Shown here: one piece after another, positions 7,179-14,733 of the stretch
Position numbering within the stretch: the first letter of the stretch is position 1
Layout of the letters: every line of letters starts with the position of its first letter
Translations under genes and position numbers: made by a program
Assembly: GCA_041908765.1 (NCBI GenBank)
Contig: JAYREU010000035.1
Location: 1 to 25,059, forward strand
Origin: CAYUST01 sp041908765
GTDB taxonomy: Bacteria > Patescibacteriota > Gracilibacteria > Absconditabacterales > Absconditicoccaceae
Length of the DNA: 25,059 nt
Direction: 5' to 3'
The notes under the pieces: model-generated
Seen by the model: the letters and a program-made list of their open reading frames with translations, nothing else
Told to the model about the DNA's origin: nothing
Database searches by the model: none

Positions 7179-9347
7179 TTAAGAAACAAGATAGGGAGCT
7201 CTCTGTGCTTGATCTTTGGTTGTTCACGTGTAACCGATTTCTTGATCACACAGGGGACAAAAATCATGTTCGCCAGCGATATATCCATGATGGGGACAGA
7301 GTGAGAAGGTGGGAGTGATGGTGATGTAGGGAAGTTGATAACGTGAGAGAATAGTTTTGATGAGCTGTTTGCACGCAGTGCTATTACTGACCCTTTCTCA
7401 GAGATAGATATGAAGGACAGTTCATCAGGTATACAAACATTGTAAGGTGTTTTGTAAGGATAGTGCCTCGAAACAATCATCAGTATATCCGACGGGCAGT
7501 TGTGTCGAATTTGTGTAGTAGGGAGCCTCTTGCGTGCCCGCTTGGATGATGTCAGTAAATTGTTTTTGATCTTCTTTGGCAAATCTATACGTGGTGCCTT
7601 CTGCGGGCGTGGCTTCGAGATTGTAGAGATTTCATGTGGCTTCTTGATATGCTTTGAGCTTTTGTCTCATTAAGGTGAGTAACTTGGTTGCAAAGGTGAT
7701 GCCTCGTGGTGTACTAATATCCTCTGTGTCCTGTGTGAAATTACGAATCGCTTCGTTGACGCCATTGATGCCGATGGTGGAGAAATGATTTCTATAGCTG
7801 TGCAAGTATCTTTTGGTATAGGGGAAAAGACCTGCATTGAGTCGTTTGGTGAGCTCTTTTCTTTTGATCTCGAGCGAGGTGTGTGCTTGATCCATGAGAT
7901 AGGCAACTCTTGCAAAAAACCCTGCTTCATCTCCTGCATATTGATGACCTATCCTCGCGACATTGAGCGTCACGACGCCGATACTTCAGGTCATCTCTGC
8001 TGATCCAAAGAGCCCGTTGCCTCTTTTGGTGAGCTCGGTAAGATCAAGTTGTAGTCTACAACACATGCTTCTCACTGCACCTGGTGTATATGCGTGAGGA
8101 TTACGTTGCCTTTGTGTTGTCCCGTCAGCAAGCACTATTTCTTCTCGCTGACTACCAATAAAGTTTTGAAAATATGGAATACCATACTTAGCGGTCATTT
8201 CCATAATTGTATCGACGAGGGGATGATCTCGCTCAAAATCTTCGGTGATATTGTAGGTGGGAATAGGAAAGGTGAAGACATTGCCTTTGGCGTCACCTGC
8301 GAGATAGACGTTGACGAGTGCTTGGTTGATGATGTCCATCGATCATTGGAGTTCTCCAAATGATTTGTGATATGGACCAGCCAGGAGTCATCCTAGGTGT
8401 AGACTTTTGTCACGGAGATCTTCAGGACAGACAAGATCAAGCGTGATGTTGGTAAATGGTGTTTGTGTTCATCGTCTACTCGGGACGTTGAGTCCAAAGA
8501 TGAAATTTTGCATTTGTTGATAGACGTACGTATAGGTCGTGGTGTATATGTATGATTCAAGCTCTTCTTCACTGGCGAATCATCGTTGATGCGAGGAGAG
8601 CTCATCACGCAATGCTTGTTGATATTTGTCGACAAACGGTGCGAGATAGGTATCGAAACTAGAGAACGCTTGTGCTCACGCTCGCTCATTTTGCAACGTA
8701 CCCAAAAAATTTACCATTTGATTCACTGCTGCTTGAAGATTTTTCGGAGGAGAAGATTCTATGCGTGTTGGTGCACCATTGAGCCCTTCTTCGAGGAGTT
8801 GCCTGAGGCTTCGTCCTGCACAGTAGCCAGCGAACATATCCAGGTCATGAATATGATAATCCGCATTTCTATGTAAGTCACCGACGTCAGCAGGATAGAT
8901 ATGTGAGAGCCAATAATTTGCGGTGACTTTCCCTGCTGTATTGAGAATCATGCCTCAGAGTGAGTAGCCGGAGTTGGCATTGGCATTGACCCTTCGATCA
9001 GATTTATGCAGGTATTCATCTATAGTTTGTTCGACGTTGAGCATGACGTTTTTATCGTTCCTTATCTGATTTCTCTGTGCTCTATAGCGAATGTAGACTT
9101 TGGCAGTTGTCTCATATCATTGGTGGATGAGGACGGATTCAACTGCCTCCTGTATCATTTCAACATTAGGTACGGTGATGTGGAGAGTGGTCAAACGTTG
9201 GAGTACGAGCATGACGAGGTGAGGAATATCATGAATGAGTTCCGGATTACCACTTGCATTCCCTGCCTTTTGGAGAGCGTAAGCAATTTTTTGTTGATCA
9301 AAATCAACGATAGTGCCGTCTCTTTTTTGTACTTTACCGATACGCAT
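7179..9347 (-). CDS. nrdD: Anaerobic ribonucleoside-triphosphate reductase, main part (class III), ending before the glycyl-radical segment
   Basis: 722 aa under code 25. It reduces ribonucleotides to deoxyribonucleotides without oxygen. Residues 1-90 are an ATP-cone (VQKRDGTIVDFDQQKIAYALQKAG). Then come NANANSGYSLGGMILNTAG, HIHDLDMFAGYCAGRSL, FGLNVPSRRGTQTPFTNITLDL, the cysteine region AVRSMCCRLQLDL, NGLFGSAEMTGSIGVVTLNVARIG, STIGINGVNEAI, and PYYTNSTQLPVGYTDD with LYTGGTVLHIYLGER, whose two adjacent Gly are both TGA (7422-7427) and whose LGER Gly is TGA 7398-7400. It ends with GYIAGEHDFCPLCDQEIG, one zinc-type Cys pair, then about 20 unconserved residues to TAA 7179-7181. The glycyl-radical segment follows as a separate ORF. 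ATG 9347 is chosen over an upstream ATG at 9380 to match the family start. About 12 TGA glycines are present. Confidence 0.93.
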
Positions 9348-9433
9348 GAGGAATAAATAAGAGTAGCTAAAATAGCTCATCCCGTCTATGAGTCCTTACC
9401 AAAATTAGGAAGCGCTTTTGTGCAAAGCACCTC

Positions 9434-9482
9434 TTGTACTAGATGTAGTGTTGATTATACAATCTAGACACAATATCTAGTA
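9434..9482 (+). promoter_or_regulatory. hxlR-type gene promoter with inverted-repeat operator
   Basis: A weak promoter (TTGTAC 9434-9439, 16-bp spacer, TATACA 9456-9461) overlaps an inverted repeat, tactagat (9437-9444) and atctagta (9475-9482), with an inner tctaga at 9463-9468. The site lies between the divergent nrdD and HxlR-type genes, so the regulator may control both. Confidence 0.5.
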
Positions 9483-9508
9483 CCTACTTTTTTGTCTGTA
9501 GTGCAAAA

Positions 9509-9859
9509 ATGAAAAAACATTGTCTCCTATGTCGCGTGCCGGACTGTCAGCTTGAGCTCGAGCAGGATATCCGTGCATGTCCTCTCAATAAGTTCTTGGC
9601 TGTTCTTGGTGGTAAACGAGGCATGATTGTCTTGTTACTTCTCGAAACACCCAAAAGATTCGGTGAACTCAAAAAACTTTTGCCTGATATCTCAGAGAAA
9701 ATGCTGATTTCCACACTCCAGTCTCTTGAAAAGGCCCAGTATATCACCAAAGAAAAAATCCTAGGCAAACAAATCCAATCCACGTATACGATTACTCAGC
9801 AAGGCAACAAAGCACTTCGTATAGCTGAATCTATGGCAGAGATGGGTAAAATGTTGTAG
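9509..9859 (+). CDS. HxlR-family transcriptional regulator with an N-terminal cysteine cluster
   Basis: A 116-aa winged-helix protein. The HxlR core is clear: CPLNKFLAVLGGKRGMIVLLLL, ETPKRFGELKKLLPDISEKMLISTLQSLEKAQYITKE, and the wing IQSTYTITQQGNKAL. The family usually has one cysteine before the first helix; here there are four (Cys5, Cys8, Cys13, Cys24), spaced so that they could bind a metal or form disulfides. Family members such as HypR and QorR sense oxidants or electrophiles by cysteine. It is divergent from nrdD with a shared inverted-repeat region, suggesting redox-linked control of the anaerobic reductase; that link is inference. There is no TGA codon. A T-rich tract follows its TAG. 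Confidence 0.88.
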   Translation: MKKHCLLCRVPDCQLELEQDIRACPLNKFLAVLGGKRGMIVLLLLETPKRFGELKKLLPDISEKMLISTLQSLEKAQYITKEKILGKQIQSTYTITQQGNKALRIAESMAEMGKML

Positions 9860-9926
9860 CTTTTTTTGTTTTTTTTGAGTGTTTTGGGTAAGGAAGAGAG
9901 CTTGAGGAGATTATCACATACCTAAG

Positions 9927-10640
9927 TTACGCAGCTTCTTTGTGTACATGTGCATCTTGATAGAATTCCTTTGCGCTTGTGTAGAGCGGGAGCTGATATT
10001 TTTTGGAGAGATAATGACACCTATCATCTGATGGGTCACCAAACAACGCTATAGGTTTGATTTTCACAGGCTTCAAGAAGACAGCCTCGTTGTAAGAGAC
10101 GAGTTTAATTTTTTCTTGGGGGAGTTCTCCTCGTCACTTGGAAGCGCGATAGTCGTTGACGAGTTGTAAAACGTCTTTGGGACTTATCTCTCAGGTATTA
10201 TTTTGGAGCGCATCGACCATTTCTTCATATGATGCATAGGCAAATCTCATAAAATCGTCTATCAAATTTACGTTATAGTGGAGATGCAATTCTCCTTCCA
10301 TCGTGCCGTATTCGACAGTATAGTCATTATTTTCAGTCAACACATTCAGATCAAATGGAAAAACATAATCAGGTTTTTCGTTCGCTGGTAACTCAAAAAT
10401 AATCCCTTGTTTCCTATAGGTTTCGAGATAATTGGTGTCAATAATGGTCGTTGAAAGTCTGGGAGGTAGGTTGAAACTGAGGGTGTTGGGATTGATAGTC
10501 AGCGTCCCCAAAATATCATCTGTGGTTTGCGAGATGACATTTTCTTGTGCTTGGAGCGTTTTCAGTCCCATGAACCCGTCAGGGAAACTTTTGACATAGA
10601 AGACCATGATACACACCGAGAAACTAAAATGGACATACAA
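9927..10640 (-). CDS. Hypothetical protein
   Basis: 237 aa with UGA=Gly (two internal TGA codons, about residues 150 and 172). I do not recognise the family. The N terminus (MYVHFSFSVCIMVFYVKSF) is short and hydrophobic; the start may instead be ATG at about 10607 (MVFYVKSF) or the later MGLKTLQAQ. The middle is acidic with alternating strands (FELPANEKPDYVFPFDLNVL, EYGTMEGELHLHYNVN). The C-terminal part has a Rossmann-like strand-loop (IKPIALFGDPSDDRCHYLSKKY). It is divergent from the pilin-like operon, with a promoter for the latter in the gap, and 67 bp from the HxlR gene end. Confidence 0.75.
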
Positions 10641-10706
10641 GTATATGTGCTCTTCTCAAGAAAGTCAAATTTCATCTTGAAACCCCGCATATTTCCGCCT
10701 ATTTTT

Positions 10707-10735
10707 TTGCATTTTCTGGCTATTTTCCCTACAAT
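10707..10735 (+). promoter_or_regulatory. Putative promoter of the pilin-like operon
   Basis: TTGCAT (10707-10712), 17-bp spacer, TACAAT (10730-10735). The first start codon follows 32 bp downstream behind a pyrimidine-rich leader without a Shine-Dalgarno sequence. Confidence 0.5.
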
Positions 10736-10767
10736 TAAGGTGTCCAACTCCTTATTTCTTGACCACC

Positions 10768-11271
10768 ATGATGAGGAAAACACTTTGGTTCGCCGTAGTT
10801 TCAGTGACTATGTGTATCGGTTTGGCTTCTACAAGCCCTGTTTTTGCTGGTATGCCACGATTTGGCAAGGGGGAAAATAAGGTGATTACCCAGGATATTA
10901 ATGACGTGGTGGGCGAGGAGATCATCAACTCTGAGAAAGCCCTGAGAGATGGGTCTTATACGTTGAGTGAGGGTGTAGAAGGTATTTATAATGACACCAA
11001 ACTGGAAGACACGTGAACGAGCCGAGAGAAGAATGCCAACTATATCAAAGGGTATATCAACTACTTTTTGGGAATAACGGGCTTGATCGCCCTGTTGTAC
11101 TTGTTGTACCATGGTTTCATGGCGGTGACTGCTTGAACTGACGAAGACCAGCTCAAAAAGGGTATGGAATGAGTCAAATATGCGGGTATGGCGATTTTGG
11201 GTATAGCAGTCGCATGGTTTGTGGTGAGTGGCCTGTTTTGGCTCTCCTTTATCATTACAGAAAACCTCTAA
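10768..11271 (+). CDS. Pilin-like (VirB2/TrbC-type) membrane protein 1
   Basis: 167 aa with three or four TGA glycines (including after KLEDT, in VTAGTDED and in KGMEGVKYAG). An N-terminal signal segment (MMRKTLWFAVVSVTMCIGLASTSPVFAG) is followed by an acidic region of about 60 residues and then two hydrophobic segments (YINYFLGITGLIALLYLLYHGFMAVTAG and YAGMAILGIAVAWFVVSGLFWL) separated by a short charged loop, DEDQLKKGME. This loop-and-two-helix pattern matches the VirB2/TrbC-like pilin subunits that CPR genomes carry beside VirB4-type genes. The next gene starts one base after its stop. The first ATG of two adjacent ones is taken as start; an upstream TTG at 10759 is less likely. Confidence 0.8.
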
Positions 11272-11272
11272 G

Positions 11273-11764
11273 ATGCTCAAACGTCTCGTGTTACTCAGTG
11301 CAATTATCATCAGTGGAAGTGCAGTCTTCGCACAAGATTTTCAGCGAGATGAATACCAAGATTGGCCGTATGATGCGGGCACAGAAACTACTGATGGAAA
11401 CGAAGCAACCAACCTCGGTAAAGTAATCAAAGATGATGCGGTAGATCCCAATGATAGCGCCATCAATAAAATCCAGAAATCGCTCCAAGTGGACTATCAA
11501 GACTCCAAGGGCGTTGATCAAACGGCAACCTATTTTGTCAAAAATATTCTCAACTGGTTGATGTCTATAGCAGGTCTCGTCGCGTTGATTGTGCTTTTGT
11601 ACGGTTTTTATCAGATGTTTGTGGCCAAAGATCACAAGTCTGGCTACGAAGAGGCATTCAAGGTGGTTAAAGGAGCAGCAATCGCTCTCTTGGTCATTGC
11701 CTTGGCATGGTTTATTGTGAGCTGGTTCTTTGATATCTACTTCAAGGTCAGGGATGACGTCTAG
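11273..11764 (+). CDS. Pilin-like (VirB2/TrbC-type) membrane protein 2
   Basis: 163 aa, paralogous in architecture to the preceding gene: signal peptide MLKRLVLLSAIIISGSAVFAQ, an acidic extracellular-type region (DEYQDWPYDAGTETTDG), then transmembrane segments FVKNILNWLMSIAGLVALIVLLYGFYQMF and GAAIALLVIALAWFIVSWFFDIYF around the loop VAKDHKSGYEEAFKVVK. The start is ATG 11273, because it gives the signal peptide directly and follows the upstream stop by one base; a longer reading from 11228 overlaps the previous gene. It contains no TGA. It is probably a structural subunit of a type IV secretion or pilus-like machine in the envelope; assignment is by topology and context. Confidence 0.82.
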   Translation: MLKRLVLLSAIIISGSAVFAQDFQRDEYQDWPYDAGTETTDGNEATNLGKVIKDDAVDPNDSAINKIQKSLQVDYQDSKGVDQTATYFVKNILNWLMSIAGLVALIVLLYGFYQMFVAKDHKSGYEEAFKVVKGAAIALLVIALAWFIVSWFFDIYFKVRDDV

Positions 11765-11776
11765 AAGGGGTGAAAT

Positions 11777-11805
11777 TTGCGTTTAAGAAGGTTTATATGT
11801 ATAAT
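11777..11805 (+). promoter_or_regulatory. Putative promoter of the VirB4/TraC-like gene
   Basis: TTGCGT (11777-11782), 17-bp spacer, TATAAT (11800-11805), about 95 bp before the start codon. Confidence 0.55.
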
Positions 11806-11841
11806 GAATATTGATAACAACATGCATTGGGAACCGTGTAG

Positions 11842-11862
11842 GGACGCATATATAATGCGTCC
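11842..11862. repeat. 8-bp perfect palindrome in the VirB4/TraC-like leader
   Basis: ggacgcat-atata-atgcgtcc. It lies downstream of the -10 element and so would be a hairpin in the 5' leader or an operator. Similar 'gggacgca..tgcgtccc' palindromes are common intergenic repeats in bacteria. Confidence 0.6.
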
Positions 11863-11899
11863 GGAACTATAACCTAAACGGCAAGAAGGAGTTTTATTT

Positions 11900-12616
11900 A
11901 TGGGTACCATGATGATTGGATTCGGCACAGACAAGGACAAGATCCAAAAAGGCAAAAGAAATAACGTCTACAATACGGAGACGATGTTGCCTGTTTCTGA
12001 AATTAGAGGAAACACGCTTATCCTCAAAGACGGTGGTCTGCGCGCAATCATCAAAGTCACGGGCGTCAATGTGGATCTCAAAAACCTTGATGAACAAGAA
12101 GCGGTAGTGGAGCAGTACAAAAGATTTCTCAATGGTATGGAATTTCCTATCCAAATCTTGTTGCGCAATACGTATCTAGAACTTTCAGATTATATCTTAT
12201 ATATGCGCGACAATGTAAACAAAGTCAAAGCGCCTGCACTCAAAGATCAAGGTGAGAAATATGTAAACTTTCTCGAACAGATTAACGCACAGCAAGGACT
12301 GATTTATGTAAAAGAATTTTATATTGTCATTCCGTACTACAACGCAGAAGCTGACAAAGAAAACGTAGGAAAATCACGATGGAGCAAATTCCTCGAAGCA
12401 CTCTCCAAAGTAGAAACTCCAGAAAAAATTGTCCAAAGATATAGAGGATTTATTTCCAACAACAAATTCCTCGACACGAGAGTAAACGTCATTATCGAAG
12501 GCCTCAGAGGTGTCGGCATGTATGGCGAGAGACTTGAACTTCCTGATATTATCAGCCTTCTCTTCAAGGTCTACAATCCCGATGCCCATAAAAATCAGGC
12601 AGCGATGAGCGAATAA
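11900..12616 (+). CDS. VirB4/TraC N-terminal-like protein of a type IV secretion/pilus cassette
   Basis: 238 aa with no internal TGA. It has the pattern of the N-terminal, non-ATPase half of TraC/VirB4-type proteins: LPVSEIRGNTLILKDGGLRAIIKVTGVN, then QEAVVEQYKRFLNGMEFPIQILLRN, YLELSDYILYM, and QQGLIYVKEFYIVIPYY. There is no Walker A or B motif, and the gene stops before any ATPase domain. In CPR genomes such a stand-alone protein often precedes a separate VirB4 ATPase gene, but here repeats and recA follow, so a partner ATPase must lie elsewhere. This gene alone in the cassette has a strong ribosome site (AAGGAG, eight bases before ATG), which fixes the start. Confidence 0.8.
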   Translation: MGTMMIGFGTDKDKIQKGKRNNVYNTETMLPVSEIRGNTLILKDGGLRAIIKVTGVNVDLKNLDEQEAVVEQYKRFLNGMEFPIQILLRNTYLELSDYILYMRDNVNKVKAPALKDQGEKYVNFLEQINAQQGLIYVKEFYIVIPYYNAEADKENVGKSRWSKFLEALSKVETPEKIVQRYRGFISNNKFLDTRVNVIIEGLRGVGMYGERLELPDIISLLFKVYNPDAHKNQAAMSE

Positions 12617-12624
12617 GGAGAATT

Positions 12625-12657
12625 TAGAAATAAGAATTTAGACTCCAGACTCCAGAA
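12625..12657. repeat. Dispersed repeat: aagaaataagaattta + agactccagactccagaa type
   Basis: The segment tagaaataagaattta is followed by agactccagactccagaa. A nearly identical two-part copy lies at 22545-22598, about 10 kb away, and an inverted relative of the second part at 23036-23067. Confidence 0.75.
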
Positions 12658-12740
12658 GCGTCCGACGTTCACAAAACGTAACGCCAAAAAAGAACCAGTA
12701 GGAACGTATTGATATGCATCCAGATTTTCAGACATACAAG

Positions 12741-12796
12741 AAATAAGAACAAATGTTCTTATTTTCTCTTGCAATCAAAAAATAATTCCATAAGAG
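12741..12796 (+). promoter_or_regulatory. recA: LexA-like box and putative recA promoter
   Basis: An 11-bp inverted repeat (aaataagaaca-aa-tgttcttattt, 12741-12764) contains GAAC-aaat-GTTC (12747-12758), the Gram-positive type LexA/DinR box GAAC-N4-GTTC. It is directly followed by TTGCAA (12769-12774), a 16-bp spacer and TAAGAG (12791-12796). The arrangement fits SOS control of recA. The hairpin could instead be a weak terminator of the upstream gene. Confidence 0.55.
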
Positions 12797-12930
12797 TACA
12801 GAGGTGAGCGAGAGAATAGAGACTATGAGAAATATTCTTAAAATATTCTGTAGTTATTCCTTGCACTTTCTGCCCAAGCCACTAAGAATGGTTTGTTGCA
12901 ACACCTTTTATACCTTTTCACTTCACACAC

Positions 12931-14007
12931 ATGGCCAAAGTAACCGCAAGTTCGAACAAGAATGCATCCAACAGTGTTTTAGACGAAGCATTATTGGCAA
13001 TTGAGAAACAATTTGGTAAAGGCGCTATCATGAGACTAGGAGCCAACAGACAAGCGACACAAATCAATACCTTTCATAGTGGCGCATATCTCCTCGATGG
13101 TATTTTGTGAGGAGGATTCCCTGAGGGGAGAGTAGTTGAAATTTATGGACCAGAGTCTTCAGGCAAGACTACCTTGGCATTACATGCTATTGCGCAGATT
13201 CAAAAAGCAGGAGGTACTGCAGCGTTCATCGATGCAGAGCATGCGTTGGATCCTGACTATGCAGGCAAACTAGGTGTCGATTTAGACGCACTATTGCTTG
13301 CACAACCAGACTATGGTGAGCAGGCATTGCAGATTGCAGAGGAGTTGGCGAAGACAGGAGCAGTGAAGCTTATTGTTATCGACTCTGTCGCTGCTATGGT
13401 GCCGAGAGCAGAAGTAGAAGGAGATATGGGAGATAGTCACATGGGACTCCAGGCACGTATGATGTCCCAAGGACTGAGGAAACTGACGTCTATCTTGGCC
13501 AAGACAGGTACTACCTGTATCTTCATCAACCAGTTGCGTATGAAGATCGGCGTCTTATTTGGTAATCCAGAGACGACGACGGGTGGTAATGCCCTCAAAT
13601 TCTACGCATCTCAGAGAATTGAAATTAGAAGAGGCGACAAAATAGAAAAAGATAAACAACAAATTGGCTACATTGCCAAAGTCAAAGTTGTCAAAAACAA
13701 AGTTGCTCCTCCTTTCAAAAAGGCAGAAATCCCTGTCCTATTCTCTCAAGGATATGATAGAGCTACTGACTTGGTCGAGTGTGCGTTGTTATTCAACTTG
13801 ATCACGAGGACAGGTGCGTTCTACACGCTCAATGGTCAGAAAATTCAAGGCAAAGAAAATACCGTTGCTCAGCTCGCTGCTGATCCCAAAGCAACTGCCA
13901 AACTTGAACAAGAAGTACAAAACATGATCAAAGAAATTCGTATGGGCAAGATTGCTCCTATTGGTGAGACCGTGAGTGTAGATGAAGCTGATATGAGTGA
14001 GGAGTAG
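12931..14007 (+). CDS. recA: RecA recombinase
   Basis: 358 aa, normal for RecA, which forms filaments on single-stranded DNA for recombination and SOS induction. Gly60 (in LDGILGGGFPEGRVVEIYG) is TGA at 13108-13110; a standard-code reading would lose the first 80 residues including Walker A, GPESSGKT (73-80). FIDAEHALD, VIDSVAAMVPRAE (Walker B), EGDMGDSHMGLQARMMSQGLRKL, TTCIFINQLRMKIGVLFGNPETTTGGNALKFYAS and the acidic C-terminal tail (DEADMSEE) are all in place. The start ATG is preceded by a pyrimidine-rich leader (tataccttttcacttcacacac) with no Shine-Dalgarno sequence. A RelE-like toxin gene follows 28 bp after the stop. Confidence 0.98.
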
Positions 14008-14035
14008 ACTTTTTTAGTCCTTGCTTTGTGAGAGA

Positions 14036-14302
14036 ATGAGGTATCAGCTTGTCATGCACAAGGATGTACAATCATTTTTGTATAGACATCCAGAGATAGT
14101 GGAACAGTTCAGAGAAAAATTTGAAATCATCGCACAAAATCCCAATGCTCCTTTTCTGGATATTAAACCTATGCAAGGCATGAAGAATAATCGAAGACTA
14201 AGGATTTGAAAACGAAGGTTCCTCTATGAGATTAAAGAACAAGAAATTATTATTTGGATTTGGAAGGCGAGTAATAGATCAGAAGCCTACAAAAATATCT
14301 AA
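14036..14302 (+). CDS. RelE/ParE-superfamily toxin facing a RelB-like antitoxin
   Basis: 88 aa with one TGA glycine in NNRRLRIGKRRFLYEIKEQEI, exactly where RelE-type toxins have the 'l.vG.yRvlYei' turn. An N-terminal strand and helices (MRYQLVMHKDVQSFLYRHPEIVEQFREKF) and the end IWIWKASNRSEAYKNI complete the fold. The ATG at 14036 starts the first strand directly; the longer TTG reading from 14021 is not needed. The likely role is ribosome-dependent mRNA cleavage or a related toxic activity. No antitoxin gene precedes it; the nearest candidate is on the opposite strand downstream, across a shared hairpin. The internal UGA shows the toxin is adapted to code 25. Confidence 0.82.
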
Positions 14303-14304
14303 CC

Positions 14305-14333
14305 AAAAACTCCCTTTCGTATAGGGAGTTTTT
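14305..14333. terminator. Bidirectional intrinsic terminator between toxin and antitoxin genes
   Basis: An 11-bp perfect stem, aaaaactccct-ttcgtat-agggagttttt, with A and T runs at either end, sits between the two convergent genes. Confidence 0.85.
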
Positions 14334-14360
14334 ATTTGTGAGCACGATGAGTGAAGTAGT

Positions 14361-14630
14361 TTATTTTTTGAGTCACTGGAGAAACTCATCCCAGGACACT
14401 ACGTTTGTATTGTCTTTGAAGTCTTGCATTCTTTTGTGGTACATTTTCTCAAGCTCGGGTGTCCACATATCATCTGGTGTGATAATACCCAAACGAATCT
14501 TGCCTTCTACATAAGCTTGCATTGCGTATTGCAAAAGAGACTTGAGAGTGTTTCACTCTTTTTTGAGTTTCTGCATTGTTTTTTTCTTGAGTTCATTATC
14601 TGTGGTAAATATTACTTGTGAAGAGGCCAT
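14361..14630 (-). CDS. RelB-like antitoxin (convergent partner candidate)
   Basis: 89 aa under code 25 with two TGA glycines (residues 26 and 86). MASSQVIFTTDNELKKKTMQKLKKEGNTLKSLLQYAMQAYVEGKI is a ribbon-helix-helix segment of RelB/DinJ type, with the conserved turn 'keGnTlkslL' supplied by a UGA glycine. The C-terminal part (DDMWTPELEKMYHKRMQDF, then VVSWDEFLQGLKK) looks like an antitoxin tail ('swdeFl..l' is common in RelB-like antitoxins). It is shorter than 100 codons and split in the standard code, so it is easily missed. It converges on the RelE-like toxin, with a shared terminator between them. AT-rich dyads (14635-14680) upstream could be its operator. Confidence 0.75.
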
Positions 14631-14634
14631 GACG

Positions 14635-14680
14635 ATAATATATACTAAATATAGTTATAATATATATTTAATATATAAAT
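14635..14680. promoter_or_regulatory. AT-rich dyad upstream of the RelB-like gene
   Basis: An imperfect inverted repeat (tatactaaatata near 14641, tatatttaatata near 14663) immediately upstream of the minus-strand antitoxin start; it probably covers the promoter and a ribbon-helix-helix operator. Confidence 0.45.
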
Positions 14681-14697
14681 TGCAAGTTTTTCTTTAC

Positions 14698-14728
14698 AAA
14701 AAAACCCCTCCTGAATTCAGGAGAGGGT
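14698..14728 (-). terminator. Intrinsic terminator of the glucosaminidase gene
   Basis: On the minus strand a perfect 16-base palindrome, ctcctgaattcaggag (14708-14723), flanked by matching G/C bases, is followed by a run of seven T (plus-strand A run 14698-14704), just past the stop of the GH73 gene. Confidence 0.85.
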
Positions 14729-14733
14729 ATAAT

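Larger units (their letters stand above)
12617..12930. other. 314-bp gene-free region upstream of recA
   Basis: From left to right it holds a copy of the dispersed AT-rich/agactcc repeat (12625-12657), an unassigned stretch, an inverted repeat containing a LexA-like box (12741-12764) followed by a candidate promoter, a purine-rich segment, and a pyrimidine-rich leader up to the recA ATG. No supported small gene was found; a 66-codon open frame starting at 12804 overlaps the recA start and is a shadow. Confidence 0.6.

Noticed and set aside
7381..7410. Apparent frameshift in nrdD near LGER
   Set aside because: Re-reading the bases showed a continuous frame with TGA as Gly (YL-G-ERVSN). The only interruption of nrdD is the TAA at 7179-7181.
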